DNA from: Elysia chlorotica
Taxonomy: Eukaryota > Mollusca > Gastropoda > Plakobranchidae
Direction of reading: 5' to 3'
Length of the DNA: 64,000 bases
NCBI GenBank assembly: GCA_003991915.1
Contig: RQTK01000234.1
Coordinates: 36,782-100,781, forward strand
The notes below the pieces were generated by a model. The model made no database searches and was not told where the DNA came from. It was given only the letters and a program-made list of their open reading frames with translations. The stretch's first letter is position 1. Each line of letters starts with the position of its first letter. Positions 59,390 to 64,000 of this stretch are shown here, piece by piece. Made by a program: the position numbers and the translations under genes.

Positions 59390-60041
59390 TCAAAACAATA
59401 TTCGAAGTTTGTGCATCTTTTCATTAGCGATGGAAAATATCATTAACAAATTTGAAAAATTCGACTTCATTTGAGACAGCTTTGGTATATAATATACTTT
59501 TAAAAATGGTTTGTGTTTCAAATCAACACGAAGAGAATCCAAGACAATATGAAGTAAATCAGGTATTTTCAGTGTTATCTTTTCGTGCTTAGGTTGTTCT
59601 GTAGTTTCACTACACATAAGATTAATGTAAAAACAATATTTGAAAATTGCCGGATAATAACCTTAGCTCCGCCAAGCTGTTTGACATATTGACAATTATT
59701 TAAGTATTACCATTCACCGACAGGTAAAGTATCACTTATGTGATACAGGGCACATCATCAAAGTCGATAGTTGTCGCCATTGAGTTGACTTCCAGTCTCC
59801 AAAGATTGCGAAATGTAAGAGATAGTGATTTCAAAAGAAAAGTAGGCTCAAAGAGAATGCTTTAGGAGTGCCTTTGATGAGGTTTGATGATAATTCTTGT
59901 GACACTTTACTTTGATGCCTATCAAGATATTGTAGGTAAAATAAAGAAAAGCATCTATTATCAATTTAATGGACCATTGTTACGATTTACATGACCGACT
60001 TTTTGATAATGTGAAGGAGTAAAATTGTATGGCGACATTGA

Positions 60042-60044
<3 letters not shown>
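59390..60044. other. Intergenic, nothing recognised
   Basis: No supported feature. Confidence 0.6.

Positions 60045-60092
<48 letters not shown>
60045..60092. repeat. (GA)n microsatellite
   Basis: About 23 GA units. Confidence 0.95.
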
Positions 60093-60096
<4 letters not shown>

Positions 60097-60605
60097 GGAG
60101 AAAGAGGGACAAACAGATAGAAATAAATAAGTTCACCAAAGTATTTAACACTAGTGGACCGTGAAAATTTACTTAAAATTTCAAAAATTCCTGCGCTTAA
60201 ACGGATGATTCAGTTACCCAATCTAATACTGTGTGATCAATCTCAGTATTTCTTTGGAAAAATCTAAACGTAGCAAAATAAATGTCAAACCAAAGTTCTT
60301 TTTTATTGAGCTCAAACCTTGTTTTATGAGACGGACAGTTTGTTTTCTCTATCTGAGGCTCTTCATCATGTCACATGATCAATCGGACCACACAGCACGT
60401 CGAGATTCTATAAAACTGAGGCTCCGTCTACTTAAATCTAGACTCTCACGATGCATGTATTAGTACAGGGGTAGTCTGATAGTATGTAAAACTATTGTTT
60501 GGGATAAACGATAGTGCGTAAAACTACTGTTTAGTTGCTAGACCAGTGCAAAGCAAAAAAACCGTACACATTTCATGTTTGTAATTTCACAGAGGCGTAT
60601 CCCAC

Positions 60606-60663
60606 ATGATGAGCCAAAGACTTTTCTTCGTTGTGGCACTTTGTTTGCTCCAGGAAAGTCGGG
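60606..60663 (+). CDS. FREP exon 1, signal peptide
   Basis: Two tandem ATGs, then a hydrophobic core FFVVALCLL. The donor is cgg g/gtgaga. Confidence 0.75.
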
Positions 60664-61466
60664 GTGAGATTTTTTTGTTATAATTCCTAATAGTTTAAAA
60701 ATATTGCGAATGTATTAAATGCATTCAGTTATCCTTATGAACTCTAATAAACGTAGTTTAAAAGTTTGATGTAACAAATTCAAATGAAAGAGGCAAAGCA
60801 CTTTGATGTGCATATGTTTTGTTCATTGTTATGTACCTCCTTTCTAAATTTAAAAAAAAATTTCAAATAAAAAAAACATTCGATGTAATACAAATCAATA
60901 GACAAATGCAATGCTAAGAAAATAAAACAATAGCTTTCAAAGAAACAGTGTAAGATTCAACTATAATGTATGATTTTTTTTAGAAATTGAAGAACCAAAA
61001 CTGGTTAAAGTTATTGTCCAATATATGATTCTTAAAGTCATTACAAAGGTAAATAAAAGAGCTGTCGACCTATAGCTGCATAGTTATCACTTTGTTTAAG
61101 AAAGTTTGGTTGCTGACTGTTTTTCACTTCTGAAGTAATATTATTGTCACTATTCACACATCCCAAAATTATCAGCTTTCCATTCAGTGGTATCCATATT
61201 TCACTCCTGTGAGTTCAGCCGGTTTACATCTGGTATAAGGAAAAAATGTTTCTTCGCAAAGTTTACCTAGTTTTACTGGGATTTGAGGATCTGCAGCTAC
61301 AATTCGTTGCATAAAGTCAAGTTGGTTAACTATTAGTCGATGTAATTGTAATACACAACAAACATTCAATACTCTGTGTTCCCTTGGTAAATTAAAGTAT
61401 TTTACGGACATTCCTGAAAATTATTAGATTTCAAAGATTTCTAACTTAACTTCTAACCTTTTTTAG

Positions 61467-61711
61467 GTCTCCAGTTTACCTGGGAACGGGACATGATGTC
61501 ACCTCCAGGTGGTGTCTTAAGCTGTGTACAGTCAAGCCATGATAGTTCCAGCACCACTGCTAGTCCCCAGATAGATGGTGACAACTACAGTACGCCCGTG
61601 AGCAGCGTCACTAAAATGGCTATATACAAAACTGACCCAGATAGACCAGGGACTCAAAAAGACAGTAGGAAACCTTTCCTCGTGGCGTCAGTCAACTTCA
61701 TTTTCTTTTAA
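61467..61711 (+). CDS. FREP exon 2, first half of Ig-like domain
   Basis: Reads GLQFTWERDM...LSCVQSS, with the first Ig cysteine, to PFLVASVN. The last four codons after SVN (FIFF, stop) belong to the inverted DNA. Confidence 0.75.
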
Positions 61712-62257
61712 GAGAAGCTTAGGACTGTGTGCAATGGCAGTTCCGATAGTTGTTGTCAACGAAGCTAAATTGTTGTTAATTTTTATCTCGTTAGAAGCTG
61801 TTTTATCTTCCAGTGCCCTGAATTTATCTCCTAAACGGTCAATTTTGTCTTCGATTCTGTTTTCCAGATTTCTCAAGTCACCATATAGGCTTTTCTCAGA
61901 CGCAGCCACCTTGTCTTCGACGCCACTCAGTCTATTACGGAAGTCGTCCATCGCACTCCTCATGAGTTGCATGTTTGTGTTAAGATCTTGTGCCAGGTCG
62001 ACAAGATGCATGACCACTGCTGGAGTCCAGCCTTGCCCACCTGCCGAGTCTGAAGCTGAGCTGGAAGGCTGCTGCAGCAGGTGCGATGTTCTCACGAGCT
62101 CCCTGCCCTGGGCGTCCACTGCCACGAGCTGACAAGTAAACTCCGCCCGGCAGTCTTCTTGTTTAAAGAGCTCCAGCCTTATGCTTGTGGTATAGTTCTC
62201 CAGCCGGCCGTCTACTTTGATAGCGTTGGCCACACGGGACAGTATGGGCTGTTGAGA
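61697..62257 (-). other. Inverted FREP segment: end of Ig-like domain, coiled coil
   Basis: Open on the minus strand for 187 codons. It begins (S-V-N)SQQPILSRVANAIKVDG and runs to LFKQEDCRAEFTCQLVAVD, which carries the second Ig cysteine in the wording typical of FREPs (E-D-C-x-x-E-F-T-C). Then come a Ser-rich joint and about 90 residues with heptad-like spacing (NRLSGVEDKV, LRNLENRIEDKIDRLGDKFR), the interceding coiled coil. It ends at ENEVD. The 9-bp sequence TCAGTCAAC flanks it at 61688-61696, with its reverse complement at 62258-62266. Confidence 0.85.
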
Positions 62258-63005
62258 GTTGACTGAGGTTATTTCTAGCATCTATGAGGGTCTCAATGGC
62301 ACGATATCATGTCTCGACGACACCGCGAACGCTAGGAACATCAGTGATGCCAGGAAAGAGGCCTCTGTAGTGGCAGAAACCTGCAAAAAAGGAACGAGCT
62401 CTCTACAGACCGTAGCACCGTACCCCTACCCTGTGATCAGGCCCGGCGCCGGTGACATACCGGCTGTCCCATACCTGTGTGACACTGTCACCGACGCCGG
62501 CGGGTGGATCATCATCCAACGTCGCACCACTGGGAACGTGGACTTTTACCGCAACTGGGCCGACTACAAGAAAGGCTTTGGAGCCTTGGATGATGACTTT
62601 TGGCTCGGCAATGACAACATCCACGCCATCACCAGCAGTGGTCTCTATGAACTGAGAGTAGACTTAAAGTACAACGGAAAGGCAGATTTTGCTCAGTACG
62701 AAAGGTTTGCTATAGCGGACGAGTTCCATAACTACACTCTTACGTTGGGGTCTTACCAAGGCACCGGGGGAGATTCACTGTCTTATCACAACGGTTCAAA
62801 ATTTAGTACACTTGATCGGGACAACGATTCTCATTCCCAAAACTGCGCCTTTATGTACACTGGAGCTTGGTGGTATAAAGCGTGTCATCAGTCAAACCTC
62901 AACGGGCAGTGGAAGGCAGGTCTCGACAAGGGGCCTCGATGGTCCACCTTTTCTGGCAGGGACGCTGTTTCGTTTTCAGAGATGAAAATCAGAAGAATCG
63001 GATAA
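62258..63005 (+). CDS. FREP C-terminal fibrinogen-related domain
   Basis: Open from 62259 to TAA. After a short linker (LNGTISCLDD...) the fibrinogen domain starts near YLCDTVTDAGGWIIIQRR and has the family marks FYRNWADYKKGFG, DFWLGNDNIHAIT, a calcium-site-like LDRDNDSHSQNCA and the second cysteine pair with WWYKACHQSNLNG. It ends FSEMKIRRIG. Length and all main cysteines are as expected of an intact domain. Confidence 0.9.
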
Positions 63006-63770
63006 TGAAAAAAGGTTCCCGCCCATTACTTTCACTATTTTTTTGTTTTTTGTTTGTTCTGTTTAACGTGTGTTCTATTTTGTTCTAACTTGTATTATAT
63101 CATATATGAAGAATAGAAAAATACATAAACTATGATCATCCCTTGAAAGTGACTAAAGATTCAGACATATTTTTTCTACCCAGACCAAATATACATTATT
63201 TATAAAAGTTATATCCATTGTTGTTACTTCTCATTCTTTGTGTGTGCGTAAACATTGTTTGCAAAATGGCACACATAGTGTTGCTCAACGCAAAACCAAA
63301 AAATCACCGGGATAAACAAAAAATGACAGTAAAAGTCAATTTATTATTGAACATTTTTGCATCACGCTGCGCACCTTTTTAAAATAAAAAATACACCCAC
63401 ACTGGAAACATCTAACACAAAAAAATTTAATCTTCCTATTAACCAAAGCCTACCCAAAAAAAAAAACAACAAGTGACCACAGAATGTAAATAAAATAGAA
63501 CGATTGTTTCAAAATGGTAAGCCAAACCTATAAAAAAATTATATACCGTGTAATAATGACGAGGGTCCAGAGCAAACAAAAAAACCGGACTAAATATAGC
63601 CCCCACTCAGTATGACTGTGTCGAGGGCAAAGAAACAACACATGATATCTATATTTTAAAAATAATATGTGTGGGGTAACTAGAGATTTATAGGCGCCCA
63701 ATTCACCCCCGGGATGAGAAAACTGAAGTTCGTTAGCCCCCCCCCCCCCCCCTTTGGTTTTTTTATGTTA
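63006..63770. other. FREP 3' flank, nothing else recognised
   Basis: AT-rich; an AATACA-type signal lies near 63120. A poly-C run lies at about 63737-63752. Confidence 0.5.

Positions 63771-63841
<71 letters not shown>
63771..63841. repeat. (CT)n microsatellite
   Basis: About 34 CT units. Confidence 0.97.
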
Positions 63842-63844
<3 letters not shown>

Positions 63845-64000
63845 GTATACAAGTATCAATATATTTGTCACCCAATAAATTTACTTTTCTCCTTCTTGTG
63901 CACCCGAAAGTAGATGGACATTTTTAGATAGTGAGAATTCTCAAATTTTCAGTTTGATTTAGGCTTTAGTTAGCTAGAAATGGACTAGGTTAGTTGTCAG

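Larger units (their letters stand above)
60606..63005 (+). pseudogene. FREP-type secreted lectin gene (IgSF plus fibrinogen domain) with inverted middle segment
   Basis: Fibrinogen-related proteins of gastropods are haemolymph pattern-recognition lectins with N-terminal immunoglobulin-like domains, an interceding region and a C-terminal fibrinogen domain. Exon 1 (60606-60663) encodes a signal peptide, MMSQRLFFVVALCLLQESR. Exon 2 starts at 61467 (acceptor ttttttag; phase 1 to phase 1) with GLQFTWERDMMSPPGGVLSC, the first half of an Ig-like domain. The second half of that domain and a coiled-coil region lie on the minus strand at 62257-61697. The fibrinogen domain follows on the plus strand (to 63005, TAA). 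As assembled, the plus strand reads a stop (TAA at 61709-61711) soon after the left breakpoint. If the segment is flipped, the left junction is in frame. At the right junction the frame is off by one base (TGA at once). The gene is therefore broken, mis-assembled or switchable. Confidence 0.8.

Noticed and set aside
58728..59474. ORFs of 215-227 residues across the second gap
   Set aside because: Same reason: N run plus trinucleotide array.
61734..62132. 132-residue plus ORF opposite the inverted FREP segment
   Set aside because: Shadow of the minus-strand coding frame, which has clear Ig-like and coiled-coil features.

Overview
The window is nuclear DNA of a metazoan, most likely a heterobranch gastropod (sea slug or snail). 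It is AT-rich, with long introns, dense di- and trinucleotide arrays, many decayed transposons and two assembly gaps (35715-36588 and 58838-59305). The gastropod assignment rests on a FREP-type gene (immunoglobulin-like plus fibrinogen domains), a Ly6/three-finger gene of molluscan style, tRNA-derived SINEs sharing a core, and transposon remnants that recall RAG1-related molluscan elements. The species is inferred, not proven.

Layout. Positions 1006-24194 (+) hold one complete housekeeping gene, the proteasome ATPase PSMC2/Rpt1, in 11 coding exons that add up to 434 residues. Its introns carry two non-LTR reverse transcriptase remnants, a Ty3/gypsy pol fragment, a RAG1-N-like remnant, SINEs, a partial tandem copy of exon 5, a direct duplication on both sides of exon 8, and one GC-AG intron. 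Positions 25-31 kb hold transposon debris (a RAG1/Transib-like C-terminal remnant, a CR1-like LINE end) and SINEs. Positions 31172-33576 (-) carry two coding exons of a Ly6/uPAR three-finger protein whose signal-peptide exon was not found. Positions 35.4-37 kb contain a gap flanked by a near-perfect 222-bp inverted repeat. Positions 39-45 kb hold an element with ~140-bp terminal inverted repeats, a decayed gypsy RT, and a 5'-truncated RNase H-bearing LINE between ~109-bp direct repeats. At 50.05-50.72 kb there is a 24-bp minisatellite full of splice-donor-like hexamers, followed by an intact intronless class A GPCR (51322-52362, +). Positions 53.7-58.3 kb hold SWIM/YqaJ-type and Helitron helicase remnants. 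The right end carries a FREP-type lectin gene (60606-63005, +).

The most striking observation is in the FREP gene. The middle of the coding sequence (61697-62257, 561 bp, exactly 187 codons) lies on the opposite strand. It is bounded by a 9-bp inverted repeat, and the reading frame through that 9-mer is the same in both pieces. This is a genuine inversion, an invertible segment, or a local mis-assembly. The inverted repeat around the first gap shows that assembly artefacts are possible in this scaffold. Nothing here looks like an operon; the genes are independent, linked only by position.
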